From positions 522,001 through 586,000 of the forward strand of contig CAMXCT020001001.1 of the NCBI GenBank assembly GCA_947184155.2: a DNA stretch of 64,000 bases, written 5' to 3'. The stretch is from Cladocopium goreaui. Its lineage: Eukaryota; Sar; Dinophyceae; Suessiales; Symbiodiniaceae. The notes beneath the pieces were generated by a model. It searched no databases and was not told the origin of the DNA. It worked only from the letters and a program-made list of their open reading frames with translations. Each line of letters starts with the position of its first letter. Positions within the stretch are counted from its first letter, which is position 1. Position numbers and translations under genes: made by a program. Positions 1-11,170 of the stretch are shown one piece after another.

Positions 1-1480
1 TTGATAGCCACCTCATGTTTGATTTCCGGAGTATAAGTATTATAAATCCACAAGTTCGATGAAGTTTCCTGGAGGAATCTCGGGCTATTTTCAGATGATC
101 AACCTGGGTTGGTGTCAGGGATGTATTTCTCTGATTACCATTGCAACTTGCGCAGGGGACGGTTGCCCAGGTTGGTTGGTTGGTTGGGGCCATGGGCTAT
201 ATCACTGACGGGGTACCAAAAGTGATTTTTAGGAAAAGCCGGGGTAGATCTTCATTTAGGTTGACTTTATGGAACTATACGATATGGAAAAAAACATTTC
301 AGAGAAAGATGTGCACAAATTAATGCAGTTTAGCTCAAGGTGAAATTTATGTGTAAGGCTAGCTTGCTTCCTGAGAAGGCCATCTAACACAACTCGAAAC
401 CCCTCATTCCCTGAACAGCATCCATAGAATCTATAGAAATCGGTGGACTATCATGGAAAGATATCTTTTTGAGGGACTATCATGGACTATCCATTCTTCA
501 GGGACGGTGGAAATAGAAATCCATACAGATCCCATCCCGGTTTGAATATGTTGAGACGGTTTCTGATGAGCACGTGTTCAATTCCGAAGACATGTTTTAG
601 TTCCCCAAAGTTACGCTCTTTTCTGGCAGGTGACACACTTTTGTGATCATCAAAATAGTGCAACACGCATTTGATCAATCTTGATCATATGTTTCAAGGT
701 GAGAAATACACACTTGTTGACCTTGCAGTAATTCAACATAACTACGGAAACCTAATTTTATTTAGAAGGCATTTGATATCCTATTAATGGGCCATTGCCA
801 ATTATGGAACAAATTGCCAGATGGTATATCCCCATTAAATTATAGTCTTTGTTGACGAATCCCAATGTTTGAGGGTTAAATGTTCGCTTAGAATATTCTC
901 ACTAATCAGCACTAATAATGGTTAATAATCACCATTAAATCGCATCTAACATTTGTTAATTAAACATCAATCCCTATGAAACCAATTATTATATGTATAT
1001 ATAATATATATAAACATATTCCTATTAATCCCCACTCATGGTTAATAATCACCATTAGTCACCTTTGATCACCATTACTCCACATTAACCGCCCTTCCCA
1101 GCGCCCCACAGCCAGGGTTGCTGGGGGTGTTGGGAGCAACCCTGATAGCTGGTTTGGTTTATAACTCCAATAACTAAGGTTTATGGCCCGGGTACAGTTA
1201 AATGTGTTTATAAAATGTCTTAATTTGTAAACTAACCAACTCACAACCAGGAGAGGGGCACCAAACAACTTATATAAAATTAACATCAATTATATGTTCA
1301 TGATAGTTCCATTTATATATATATATATATATTTGAATATATATATATATATATGATGTTATATATATATGTGATGTTATATATATATATATGTGATGTT
1401 ATATATATGTGTGTCCCTTCAGTTGCTGGTTTGAAGCCTTATCGTTGATGATTCATCAGCATAAATCGCCACGACTCAGG
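1..1480. other. Non-coding AT-rich stretch
   Basis: No convincing exon was found on either strand. From about 890 to 1080 there are scattered copies of an ATTAATAATC/GGTTAATAATCACC type sequence, and 1140-1270 carries a degraded relative of repeat family 3 (GGTTTATAACTCCAATAACTA). It reads as intron or intergenic DNA. Confidence 0.5.
1313..1410. repeat. (TA)n microsatellite with GTGATGTTA interruptions
   Basis: TATATATA runs are broken by three GTGATGTTATA-type units. A second (TA)n run lies at about 1617-1685, just after the exon at 1492. Confidence 0.85.
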
Positions 1481-1491
1481 CCACTTCCCAG

Positions 1492-1570
1492 CTGCCAGCT
1501 GTCGACAAGAACTCGCAGTGCTCGCCCACTTCCCTGCAACGAACGGAGGAGGCGTCGAACGGCGAAGCCA
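1492..1570 (+). CDS. Candidate internal exon, unknown protein
   Basis: A GC-rich island follows a CTTCCCAG acceptor and ends at a possible GTGCTA donor. The frame starting at 1492 reads LPAVDKNSQCSPTSLQ then RTEEASNGEA, which is polar and protein-like, and it closes at a stop only after the donor. The base composition contrasts sharply with the (TA)n flanks. The function is not recognised. Confidence 0.5.
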
Positions 1571-2116
1571 GTGCTATCAATAACAATGGATAATGGGATA
1601 TAATGAGGATTTTTTTTTAATATATATATATATATATATAAGATGACTATAAGATGGAAATGTATATATATATATATATATACATATAGATACATATTGG
1701 GTAATTGGGTATGTAATACGGACAACCATCACTAGATAATTGAGTAATATTTGGATGCATTCTAAGGACCTCATTGCGACCACATTGGAATGGTGGTTAG
1801 TATAAGGGACATCATCCCCAAATAGCCTTTGAAATTCTGGTTCGTGAATTTTGTACAATTGTCCCAGATCTCTAGAAAGTGGAGCCCCCCACTGTAGTTC
1901 CTAAGTTGGCTTAGAAGTATGCTAACTTGGGAGCACTGGGGCTGGATATATGTCTTTAGACTCTTTGGATGGGTTTATAAATGTTTATTTATAAGATTTT
2001 ATAAGCCAACTAAACGAAGTGAGGCGCCGCCTTGCAGTTTAGAGAAGTTTAAATAGAATTTAATTCACACGGGAAATTCAGCCAGATTAAGGATTCGCTA
2101 TAGCTTTGACATTTAA

Positions 2117-2195
2117 ATGCTCGCGACAACCTCTTGCGACGATGTGATCCGTTCGTCGGTACTCAGCTTTGGCCGACTCAAGGGCAGCGGATCTG
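2117..2195 (+). CDS. Candidate first exon, unknown protein
   Basis: ATG at 2117 opens MLATTSCDDVIRSSVLSFGR then LKGSGS and ends at a GTTGAC donor (2196). No good acceptor lies just upstream, so this could be a translation start. An internal exon with an undetected acceptor is the alternative. Confidence 0.4.
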
Positions 2196-2309
2196 GTTGA
2201 CATCACATTGGCAGATGGATGCCAGAAGTTCACCTGTAACCCATTTGGAGTGGCATGGCATGTTTACCTGACTTGATATGGCTTAAGTGGTTTTTGGCCT
2301 ACTGCCAAT

Positions 2310-2387
2310 CCCATGTGCTCCATGGTGCTGGTATATTTACCTACAAAACTGGGTGATTTTGTTCGGGCACCATGGAGCATATGGGTC
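2310..2387. repeat. Palindromic element family 6
   Basis: Inverted ends CCCATGTGCTCCATGG and CCATGGAGCATATGGG flank about 45 bases. The same element occurs at 2766-2858 and 17565-17654. Confidence 0.7.
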
Positions 2388-2468
2388 TTGTTCTTTCGCT
2401 TTGCTCAATCTTGGCGATATGATTCATATGACCACGAAAAATCTCAGCATAAGTATACATGAGTCATG

Positions 2469-2570
2469 CTGGCTGGTGGTTTGGATCATTTTTGAATTTT
2501 CCATACATTGGGAATAATAATCCCAACTGACGAACTCATATTTTTCAGAGGGGTTGAAACCACAAACCAG
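2469..2570. repeat. Inverted-repeat element family 2 (introner-like)
   Basis: The element begins CTGGCTGGTGGTTTGGA, has the family core CCATACATTGGGAATAAT and TTTTTCAGAGGGGTTGAA, and ends CCACAAACCAG. Confidence 0.8.
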
Positions 2571-2765
2571 CATGGAATACATGGAATTGCATGCTTTTCT
2601 AGATAAAAAATAGTGACATAGTGGGTTTACCCTTAGGGCCTGCCTAAGCTGTTAGCGGAAAATCATCCGAAAAGTTCATCCCCACCGTGATGGATGTTAA
2701 TGTTTTACGAATATGCCAATCTTGGACTTCAACAAACTACCCCATGTTTGTTGCAAAAAATGATC

Positions 2766-2858
2766 ACCCAAATGCTCCATGTATGGAATATTTAACAACA
2801 TTTACCCAAAAAAACGCCCAAATGTAGGTAAATATACCATACATGGAGCATCTGGGTC
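2766..2858. repeat. Palindromic element family 6
   Basis: Ends ACCCAAATGCTCCATG and CATGGAGCATCTGGGT flank a centre with ACATTTACCC and AATGTAGGTAAATAT arms. Confidence 0.7.
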
Positions 2859-2952
2859 ACAATTACACATTGTTCCTGCTTATCCAATGATCAAATCCAG
2901 TGGTTAATCCTGCCGGGATCATCCAAAAATTGCCGACTGCCGGAGACAGCAG

Positions 2953-3021
2953 CTCACCGGACGGCTCAGCGGACGGCTCAGCGGACTGCAGGCGCAAAGG
3001 GCTCACCGGACGTTGCGTTTT
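2953..3021 (+). CDS. Candidate exon with 12-bp internal duplication
   Basis: After GACAGCAG the frame reads LTGRLSGRLSGLQAQRAHRT then LRF to a GTCACC donor at 3022 (23 codons, phase 0 to 0). The 12-base unit CGGCTCAGCGGA is tandemly repeated, giving the repeated GRLS residues. Function unknown. Confidence 0.45.
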
Positions 3022-3130
3022 GTCACCAGCAGTTTTTGAGTAACCGCTGATATGATAGAAAATATGCCAAGGTCTTATCAGAATCTGTAGATTTGATGTT
3101 TGTCGAGCCAGATTTTGAGTGGGAATTTCA

Positions 3131-3233
3131 GGACTCTAAAGTGGAGGTACTGTTACATATATATGTTAATGGGGCATGTTCCCTTACATAGGCATAGGCC
3201 TTAGCATTTATATAAGCAGATCAGCACCTCCAA
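3131..3233. repeat. Inverted-repeat element family 5
   Basis: Begins near GTGGAGGTACTGTTACATAT and ends CAGCACCTCCAATT, with CCCTTACATAGGC inside. Relatives lie at 20630-20729 and 61418-61513. Confidence 0.65.
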
Positions 3234-3395
3234 TTCAGGCAATTACCTGCAGTTAAGGCAATTTATTAGTTATAACTGGTTATAAATGGGATTATACATT
3301 CTATAAATGGGGTTTTAAGTACTTATAACTGGTAAAGGGCCATAACTGTGAAGTATGCCCTGAGTAAATTGCCTCTCAAGCCTAAGCTTTGCCAG

Positions 3396-3433
3396 TCTTG
3401 GCTGCCTCCCAAGATCAACACGCGCTGAGAGAT
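3396..3433 (+). CDS. Duplicated exon 1, copy A
   Basis: A 38-base exon lies between TTTGCCAG and the strong donor GTGAGG. In phase it encodes LAASQDQHALRD. The exon at 7523-7560 has the same length, phase and peptide with mostly synonymous differences, so selection on protein is likely. The next copy-A exon (5059) starts in the matching phase with VLGDALG. The protein is not recognised. Confidence 0.65.
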
Positions 3434-3564
3434 GTGAGGGCTGCCCAGGGGCCCCCTCGGGCGTGACCACGCGGCCTTAAAAAAAAGGGTGGTGATTGGA
3501 GAACTCTCTGATTCAACCAGCATAAAATCGGGATTTGGCAATCAACAATTGAGACTTAATGATT

Positions 3565-3680
3565 TACCCTCTGGTTATGACTAACATAGCCATGGTATAG
3601 ATGGCCCATTTATAGAAGGTTTACCGTATACCTATAAAAAATGGTGATTTTCCATGGCTATGTTAAACAACCAGAGGGTA
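3565..3680. repeat. Inverted-repeat element family 1 (introner-like)
   Basis: Ends TACCCTCTGGTTATGACTAA and TTAAACAACCAGAGGGTA, with inner arms ACATAGCCATGG and CCATGGCTATGT. Confidence 0.85.
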
Positions 3681-4901
3681 ACCAGGAAAAATATTTACAG
3701 GATTTAAGCAGCAAACACGGTGATTCAACCTTCAACCATCCATCAAACATGTGGGATTCACTACCAAACATAGGGGTAAGCCGGGTAAGCCAGCAAAAAA
3801 TCACAAACCTGGGCTCCTGATAGCTTCTATATGCTCCTATGAGGATGCTATCATTTGCCTTGCGCTCAATGAAACACTTGGAACGTCAAAGGTGCCCTTT
3901 GCTTTAAATTGAGTATATACAATACCTGCAAGCCTGAGATTGGCAGGAAAGGCAAGACCGAGGCGGCTTTTGCCCACGGTTCGGGGGTATTTGCGGGCCC
4001 CCTTGGGGTCGCCAATCGTGATGGTATCACTGGAATTGTTGGAGTTGTATCGGGCGGCCGCGACTTGACAAAAACTTCCATCACCCTTCCGATTAATTAC
4101 CAGAGGAATAGTGGAGACCCTTGAAGCCTTGACGCCACTACCTTTGAGGAGAGTGAGGAAATATGATTTACCCGTTGCGCAGGAAAGTGGCTGCTGTAGG
4201 CTATCCTTTGCTAGCTCTAGCGCATGAGTTTCTTAATTGTTAGTATCCTTTTGGAATTGTTATTTTGAGAAAAGTATGTAGGCTATCTCTATTGCTCTTG
4301 GTTTCGGCTTCGTTGGTTGCTGTTGTTTGCTGTATTTACCTTTCGGTTGGTAGAATTTAGTGGGTGCCACGGCTGCTGACCGATTGCCAGGAACTTACTG
4401 GCCGACCCCACCATGATGGTCAGGGTGATCAATTGATTGAAATTTGGTCCTTTCCTGTCCGGGAATGATCATAATTCACCTAGATTCTTCAAAATGTTAT
4501 TAGTTAGTTCTGTTTTCCGAATCATGTTTCACGGCAGAGGTCACCTGTACAGTAACTGGAGCATGTTCCACAGAATGGCTATAGGATGCTATAGGTTGAG
4601 ACCCGTTTTCCAAAGCCAATTCAATGATACAATATGATACAATTACCCTCACAATAACCCACAAATTGGACCCTAAGATGATCAGACCCACCATTAAACT
4701 CATTAGACCAAGTCTACCGTTGTTGTGTTTATCAGCATATGCACCGTTGTTTTGATTTTAAAGATGGAACCTCAAAGGTGTCTTTTCAACGAAGTATGGA
4801 AAGGATATTTTGAGGTCAAAGTGCAATGGGCAGGATGTTCGATCGCTTTCCATGTTTTAATGTCATGTGTCCATATTTGAATATGTGTATCCTCTTCATA
4901 A

Positions 4902-5002
4902 CTGGTTGGTGGTTTGGAACATCTTTTATTTTTCCATATATTGGGAAGAATCATCCCAACTGACATTTTTTTTTTCAGAGGGCTAGGTATACCACCAACC
5001 TG
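4902..5002. repeat. Inverted-repeat element family 2
   Basis: Begins CTGGTTGGTGGTTTGGAACA, has core CCATATATTGGGAAGAATCA and TTTTTCAGAGGG, and ends TATACCACCAACCTG. It lies about 57 bases upstream of the exon at 5059. Confidence 0.85.
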
Positions 5003-5058
5003 TCATAATATTGTTTTATCTTGCTTGGGGCTCTATCCCCATTCCTGCCATCTCCCAG

Positions 5059-5182
5059 GTGCTTGGTGACGCCCTGGGTGGCGGCACAGCCGCTTCTCTC
5101 GGCGGCACCGCCCTGACTTCGGCCACATCGGCGAAGCGCACGGCGAGCCCGGGCAGCATCCCGGTGCTGAATCAATCCACCA
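5059..5182 (+). CDS. Duplicated exon 2, copy A (extended)
   Basis: This GC-rich island follows CCATCTCCCAG and ends at GTGAGG. It reads VLGDALGGGTAASLGGTALT then SATSAKRTASPGSIPVLNQS, rich in Ala, Gly, Ser and Thr. The first 19 bases match the copy at 8189-8207, and both copies have a GT right after CTGG/TTGG, so a 19-base micro-exon is an alternative end. Phase 0 follows the exon at 3396-3433. Function unknown. Confidence 0.55.
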
Positions 5183-5255
5183 GTGAGGCAGGGATTTTGC
5201 GGATTGTCCCCCCCCAAAATGGAACAGTAATGGCCTCAATGGCCATAACATTTGG

Positions 5256-5355
5256 GCAAATATATATATATAGGTAGGTATATATATATAAAGATAGATA
5301 TATATATATAGATATATATATATATAGATATAAATAAATAAATATATATATATCA
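5256..5355. repeat. (TA)n / (TAGA)n microsatellite
   Basis: Runs of TATATATA alternate with GATAGATA and AAATAAATA. Short tyrosine/isoleucine-rich frames across it are artefacts. Confidence 0.9.
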
Positions 5356-5866
5356 AAATATAACCAGTTGACCCCAAGACCTGGTTTTTCCGTATATTGA
5401 TTGATCAATTTGGGCAACATAATGCCTTAAAGGTATACCATTTACGGGGATGGTGTGAATCCCATTGAAATGGTGATGTTGGAAATGGTATAGGTTTGAC
5501 CATCGACATTCCGGATTCAACACGTATAAATGGTTTTGGGGAAGGAAAAGGCTGAAACGATTTTTTTTGACACTATCACAATGTCTGAAGACTACATCCC
5601 CAGATCGTCATAGGGGGTTAGGTGTACATAGTCACCGAAATCTGCGGGGTATTGACGCCCATAAACACTTGCTAGGGGCTGCGCGAACCTTTATTGTTGT
5701 GGGAGGTTACCTTTGGGGTACCCTTATCAATTTAATGAAACATCCAAAATAATCTAGTTATATCTATCTACCTATCTACCTGACTGTCTAGCTATTCTAT
5801 GTGAGGAAGCCTATCAGGAATCATTATTCACCAATTTTTGGATTAAATCCAAACTACAAAAAATGA

Positions 5867-5980
5867 CTGGTTGGTGGTTTGGAACATGAATTCTATTTTT
5901 CCATATCTATTGGGAATGTCATCATCCCAACTGACGAACACTCCATCATTTTTCAGAGGGGTAGGGCTCAACCACCAACC
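5867..5980. repeat. Inverted-repeat element family 2
   Basis: Begins CTGGTTGGTGGTTTGGAACA and ends CAACCACCAACCAACCA. It is longer than the consensus because of inserted bases near CATCATCCC. ATTAACCACTACT repeats follow from 5995 to 6060. Confidence 0.8.
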
Positions 5981-6168
5981 AACCATTTGTTTAACCAATG
6001 ATTAACCATCATTAACCACCTATTAACCACTACTAACCACTACTAACCACTACTAACCACCATTTTCCTATTGTTTTCCTATGGTTTCCCATTAAAACAT
6101 CCATCATGTCCCAGGGAAATCCCAGGTCTTCCAGGTCTTCCAAGTCTCCGTTGCGACGCGTTGCGCAG

Positions 6169-6236
6169 GTGACCAAAGCCTTAGCAAAACGCACTGCGCA
6201 GCGCAGCGCCGCAGGTGCGACTGCAATGACCAAGCG
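6169..6236 (+). CDS. Candidate exon, basic Ala/Lys/Arg-rich
   Basis: A 68-base island lies between TTGCGCAG and the strong donor GTGAGA. One frame reads VTKALAKRTAQRSAAGATAM. The frame that continues the 5059-5182 exon reads DQSLSKTHCAAQRRRCDCND instead, and both are open. The splice sites are good and the frame is uncertain. Confidence 0.5.
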
Positions 6237-7143
6237 GTGAGACTTTGTTTTGGGCCGTTTGGGCCTATGGGAATACATGACAAATATATATATATACAAA
6301 AAATTATTTACAAATATCAAATATGACTAATGAGGTTAAAACAATGTCATATGTCATAAACAATCCCCCAGTCATCCCCATTTTTATAGGTGGTATGGTG
6401 GTATGGTTACCGTTCCCAGTCATGGGTGGTTTACTAGTGTTTTGATCACATTTATCAGCTTTCTTATTTTACAAAGCGGTTCATGTTCAATCCCTTCTTG
6501 TTCTTTGAACCAGATGGACGCCTCGATCCAAATGGACCTCTCGGGAATATCAACGAGGGAAGTCTGCAAAGGATTCCATCACAGATTGAACATATTGAGC
6601 CAAGTGTACATTTGGGGATCCCCAAAATGGTTTGAATCCATTAGCCGGGATTTATGCACATAACTTAGTACACATATACTTACACTGTAACTTATATAAC
6701 TTAGATATACACATAAATGGATCCGAAAATATTGATAAAAATAGGGTTTGTCTGAAAATAGGCTATCCCGTCCCAAAATCCTATAGGGTTTATCCATATC
6801 TTTATTCCATGTTTATCCATTACACATATACACAGTATCTATAAAGGTTATATAAATTGGATTTCCATCAGGGGATGGATGTGGTCATCCCCCTCCTTAA
6901 AGGGGCTGAAGCCGGAAGGTGTCAAATTACCACAACTATTGCTGGTATTAAAAAAAACACATTTAAGCAGCATATATGATGTTTATATAGGTGGATATTT
7001 TAAGCAGCAACTCACTAGGTGCAAAAATATGATGTTTATCCGATAGTGTAAAATAGGGGTGTATTGGTTGTAACATTGTACCAGTACTAGCTGCCTTGAA
7101 AACCAACTAAGACCAATAACGAGGTTATAGTACCTTAAACCAT

Positions 7144-7278
7144 ACCAGTACTGTGGATGGTTGCGAAATCCTGCGCCAGTTGATAGGTGGTAAACATCCC
7201 ATTATTTCTAGGGTTTCAACATGTTTCAACCATCCCAGGTGGTGCAGGATTTCGCAACCATCCACCGTAGTACTGGTA
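7144..7278. repeat. Palindromic element family 4
   Basis: Long inverted ends ACCAGTACTGTGGATGGTTG and CAACCATCCACCGTAGTACT, with arms CGAAATCCTGC and GCAGGATTTCG. A second copy at 43211-43314 carries its internal part in the opposite orientation. Confidence 0.8.
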
Positions 7279-7374
7279 TGGTTTGGAACATGTTTGTTTT
7301 TCCATAGTATATGGGATGTCATCCTTCCCATTGACGAACTCATATTTTTCAAGATGGTTGAAACCAGCAACCAG
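7272..7374. repeat. Inverted-repeat element family 2, joined to family 4
   Basis: ACTGGTATGGTTTGGAACAT begins it and GAAACCAGCAACCAG ends it, with core ATATGGGATGTCATCCTTCC. Its left end overlaps the right end of the family 4 element, so one inserted into or next to the other. Confidence 0.7.
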
Positions 7375-7522
7375 GTACTATATAGTTTGTACCTTAAAGT
7401 GATTAAGATGGTAAATAGTAGTAAATCTTACCAGGTACTACGGTATATAGTTTGCACCATCTTTATAGCTTATTGTTGAAATCACACTATAAACTGGTAA
7501 AGATGGTGCAGTACATCGCCAG

Positions 7523-7560
7523 GCTTGGCAGCCTCGCAGGATCAGCATGCCCTGCGGGAT
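7523..7560 (+). CDS. Duplicated exon 1, copy B
   Basis: A 38-base exon between CATCGCCAG and GTTGGG encodes LAASQDQHALRD in the same phase as 3396-3433. An 18-base unit (CTGCGGGATGTTGGGGCC) is then repeated, so the donor itself is duplicated and a longer exon is possible. Confidence 0.6.
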
Positions 7561-8188
7561 GTTGGGGCCCTGCGGGATGTTGGGGCCCTGCAGCTGGGGA
7601 TTTTTCACGGGATGTAGTGACAAAAGAACAATCATATTATTGAGATGTAGTGATAATCATGAGATAACAATCATGAGGATTATTTTTAGTGATATTATGG
7701 GATGTAGTGATAATGGGATCATGGGATGATTTGAGAAGCTTTTGCATGCTTAGACGCTTAGAGCATGGAGGAGGTGAGATCAAGATTGTATAAGTCCCGT
7801 GAGGAATGATTTTGAACATTCAGCAAGGGAAATCAGAAAACTGTTCAGAGGTTTCGGTGTTTGTTTTTCCACACCTTTAGAAAGACGAGAGAGACCAACA
7901 ACAAACAACTATTCTTTTATTTGGTGAAGGATCCTGTTCGTGGCAGAAATCCAACACTCAAACAGGAAATCAATCAGAAATTTGAAAACAATTTGTGCCC
8001 CCTCCTCTTTTTGCCTTCCTGTTTGTGTAAACACTATTGATATCCCATGAACATCCCATTATTATACATGTTTAATATGCATTAGATATCATTGTTCATA
8101 TGGTAAATCCATATAAATCCGTAAAATCCCTACTTTTGTTCCCTTACTTTCCCATGATGTCCCCCAAAAGTGTCTCATCGTCCCCAAG

Positions 8189-8207
8189 GTTTTGGGTGAT
8201 GCCTTGG
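8189..8207 (+). CDS. Duplicated exon 2, copy B (micro-exon)
   Basis: After GTCCCCAAG, 19 bases encode VLGDAL plus one base before GTCTGG. This matches the start of exon 5059-5182 with synonymous changes (GTG/GTT, CTT/TTG, GAC/GAT, CTG/TTG). A longer exon reading LERPLWRWDVQPM cannot be excluded. Confidence 0.5.
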
Positions 8208-9158
8208 GTCTGGAGCGCCCGTTGTGGAGATGGGATGTGCAGCCAATGAGTGGAACATATTCCTATGAAGCAGAGCTGGATAAATGGTGATTTAATGGTG
8301 TTTTAATATGAGTTTTAATGGTGACACATGGATAATGAGAATTTGCATCGTGGGATTTAATGAAAATAGAATGGAATCATGTATGTGACCTGCTTGGGGC
8401 TGCAGTTTATAACTGTAGTGACAGATATCCAGACAATTGGAGCTGCACAAATTCTTACTGTAAGTCCTGTCCGAACGGAAACACCGATGGAATTCCATAG
8501 CTGTGTTAGTTTACTGGAAGGATCTGAAAGGTAAATGTTTTTCTTTTTTGTTTCCTTCTGTATATGGAGGTTTGCTCTCAAGTCGTATTGAGGGTATCAT
8601 CACAAGTGACATAACAACAAACATCTCATACCATGAACAAAACATTTGTGATATGTTTTGAGTTTGCATATCAACAACAACCATGGATATGATATATCAC
8701 AACAAAACATATCATATGGTATGTTAAATGAGATGATATCATATAATGAACAGGGATGTTTTGATAGCAATGTAATAAATATATATATATATATCATAAT
8801 AGTAATGTAGTATACAATCAACGTTTTGAACAGGGATGATGGTAACATGCTTAAAAGAAACCAGCACACTGCGAAGAACTCGCCGATTCATAAGGCCTCC
8901 GTTCATTGGAGGGGCTGCTTGTGGGCTCTTGGATGGTCCAGAAGCTTGCTACAGCTTTCAACTTTGGAGTTGTTCTAATTCGAAACCAAGCCAAACAAAA
9001 CAGTTTTAAAACAGGATCAATTTATCTAAATCATGACAACCTTGATTTGTTCATGTTAAATCATGATAATTTATCTGGTAGAAATTCCAAGTTGATATTT
9101 GAGGTTTGATTTTACCAACTTATCTCTTGCTCGGGGTCAGAATTCTGCCCACACCTAG

Positions 9159-9219
9159 GCCTCGATTCAGGACCGGACATCGAAGGAAAGTCGTCGGGAC
9201 CATGGCTTTTCCAGGGAAG
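9159..9219 (+). CDS. Candidate exon, unknown protein
   Basis: After CCCACACCTAG the frame reads ASIQDRTSKESRRDHGFSRE to a GTTTTTT donor. It is polar and charged, and not recognised. Confidence 0.45.
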
Positions 9220-10171
9220 GTTTTTTCGGAGGGAAATAGATACAAATCTAAAATATATTGGGTAAGTCTTGGTTTCAGATAGTTGATGGTTAAGCAACCA
9301 GGGAAATCTTACATGTTCCATATTTTTTGGATATGTAAAATGATGTAAATATTTAACCTGTGTTTGGAATAAATTTACATGTATGTAAGATTTTAAATGT
9401 ATTGAATCATACAGATATGTAAACAGTTGATCACACATGCGAGCAAACGTTTGTATAAAACAGAAGCACCAAGGACTGCATATTGAATTGTATATGATGG
9501 AGTGATGTCATGGATACATAACTCGAATCTGATGATTCTGGCGGTGACTGCTGTTGACTAATCAGGCCGGTGGATAGCCCAAGATACTGTTGCCGAAAAG
9601 GTATAGTTGACATCAGTTGGAAAGTTTTGAGAAAAGAAGCATACATACACATATATTACACTGGCAGTGGCTTACATTGTCATATGAATGGCACGAAAAA
9701 AAAACGTGATCTTTTTTGGGCCATGACGGTGTGTTGGGATCCGTCTTAGCCTAAGCTTCAAATGGACTGAGCCAATCTAGTGGTAGCAAACAGTCGTCAA
9801 GAATTCAGAACTCTTGCAACTTCCTTTGCATATGACTTCGGGTACTTCGCCGTTCTTCTGGCCATATTTCGATAGCACCTTGTTTCACATACAAGACAAG
9901 CCTTTCCTGGACCCAATGCAAGCTTCCAAACAGCACACAACACCCGCGAAAACAACAATGGCACCCAAGAATTTGGAAGTGGATGCTCATATCAGTAATT
10001 AATGGCAATGCCCATGTGCCCGTGTTTTTTTCATAGAAATATCTTACAGGAACATTATTGCTTGGGTAAGTCTTGGTTTAAGATAGTTGATGTTTAAGCA
10101 ACCAGGTGGCAACTAATCATTCATTACCAAAAGTGATCCCAGTATTAGTGGCCATGCTTGGAAGATCGCAG

Positions 10172-10228
10172 GACGTCGTCCCTCGCGTTTGAGCGAGACA
10201 GAGGCGATTGAAAAATCCTTGGGTGCGG
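10172..10228 (+). CDS. Candidate exon, unknown protein
   Basis: Between AGATCGCAG and GTAGTT the frame reads RRPSRLSETEAIEKSLGA, helix-like and polar. Confidence 0.5.
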
Positions 10229-10282
10229 GTAGTTTAGTGCTTTAATCTGCTTTGGGTAGAAAAAAAATGGAGCGCATACTAA

Positions 10283-10443
10283 AGATTTAATAAAGCAAAC
10301 AATCCGAGAGCTTCTGAGAAAGGGCATCGAAGATTGGCTTCTGCGTTTTCTTCTGCCCCAATGGGTTCTACGTGTGATCTCCACTTATTACCCCTGCAGC
10401 TTGACACAGATATGTTTGCCTTGAGCAAATGCAAGTCCGACAG
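10283..10443 (+). CDS. Candidate exon, unknown protein
   Basis: A continuous frame of about 53 codons ends at the consensus donor CAG/GTGAGA. It includes EKGHRRLASAFSSAPMGSTC and LPLQLDTDMFALSKCKSD. The start is uncertain: an in-frame TAA ends at 10282, and AG sites follow at 10284 and beyond. Confidence 0.5.
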
Positions 10444-10528
10444 GTGAGAAATTGGATCAATTTGTGACTTCAGTAATACTTCAGTCATGTCTTTCCTTGA
10501 GGCTTTGGAGATGGTCCATGAATTGAAG

Positions 10529-10678
10529 TCCAGTATCAAGGAGCGCATACCAGATGGATGATTATGGATGGTTCGCTGGGGAATCGCTGATGTCATGGCT
10601 GACCAAGCTCCAAGGCTGGCTCGCTGATCAACGGTTTACCTCTGCACAAGGATCAGATGCTGAAAGAAGAGCGTGCAG
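10529..10678 (+). CDS. Candidate exon following 10283-10443
   Basis: An acceptor TTGAAG at 10528 matches the phase left by the previous exon. The 50-codon frame contains AYQMDDYGWFAGESLMSWLT then KLQGWLADQRFTSAQGSDAE, ending at GTGGTA. It has tryptophan-rich amphipathic helices. The family is not recognised, and confidence rests on length, phase and splice sites. Confidence 0.55.
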
Positions 10679-10739
10679 GTGGTAACCTCCAGTGCCTGCT
10701 TCACTTGGCTCATCCCTTGGTAACTCTAATGAATAACGC

Positions 10740-11170
10740 ATATATATATAAATAAACAGTGTGTATATATATATACACTATACATTTTTTTTACTGTGTG
10801 TATTTATATATATATTATATATATATGCTTACACACATATATATATATATATGTATGCATTTGCATATATATTTACATTATACATATTTATATATATATG
10901 CAAATATACCTATAGATAGATACAGTATGCATATATATATATATATACACTTACATAAACATTTATATATGCGTATATACACATACACAGAATACATATA
11001 TATATATATATGCATATGTAGTTAGATGCAGTATACATATAGATACACACACACATATATTTACATATATATATATTTGTGTGAGTGATAGACGATGTAG
11101 TTTTTTGTGATATAATGTGACAATATATGACAAACACATATGTGTATATATCTATATGTGTGTGTATGTA
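10740..11170. repeat. Long (TA)n/(CA)n microsatellite field
   Basis: Over 400 bases of TATATA, CACATA and GTATGTATG runs. Tyr/Ile-rich frames on both strands are artefacts. Between 11170 and 12120 no exon was seen. Confidence 0.9.

Noticed and set aside
10759-11137. Tyr/Ile-rich frames
   Set aside because: Translation of TA/CA microsatellites.
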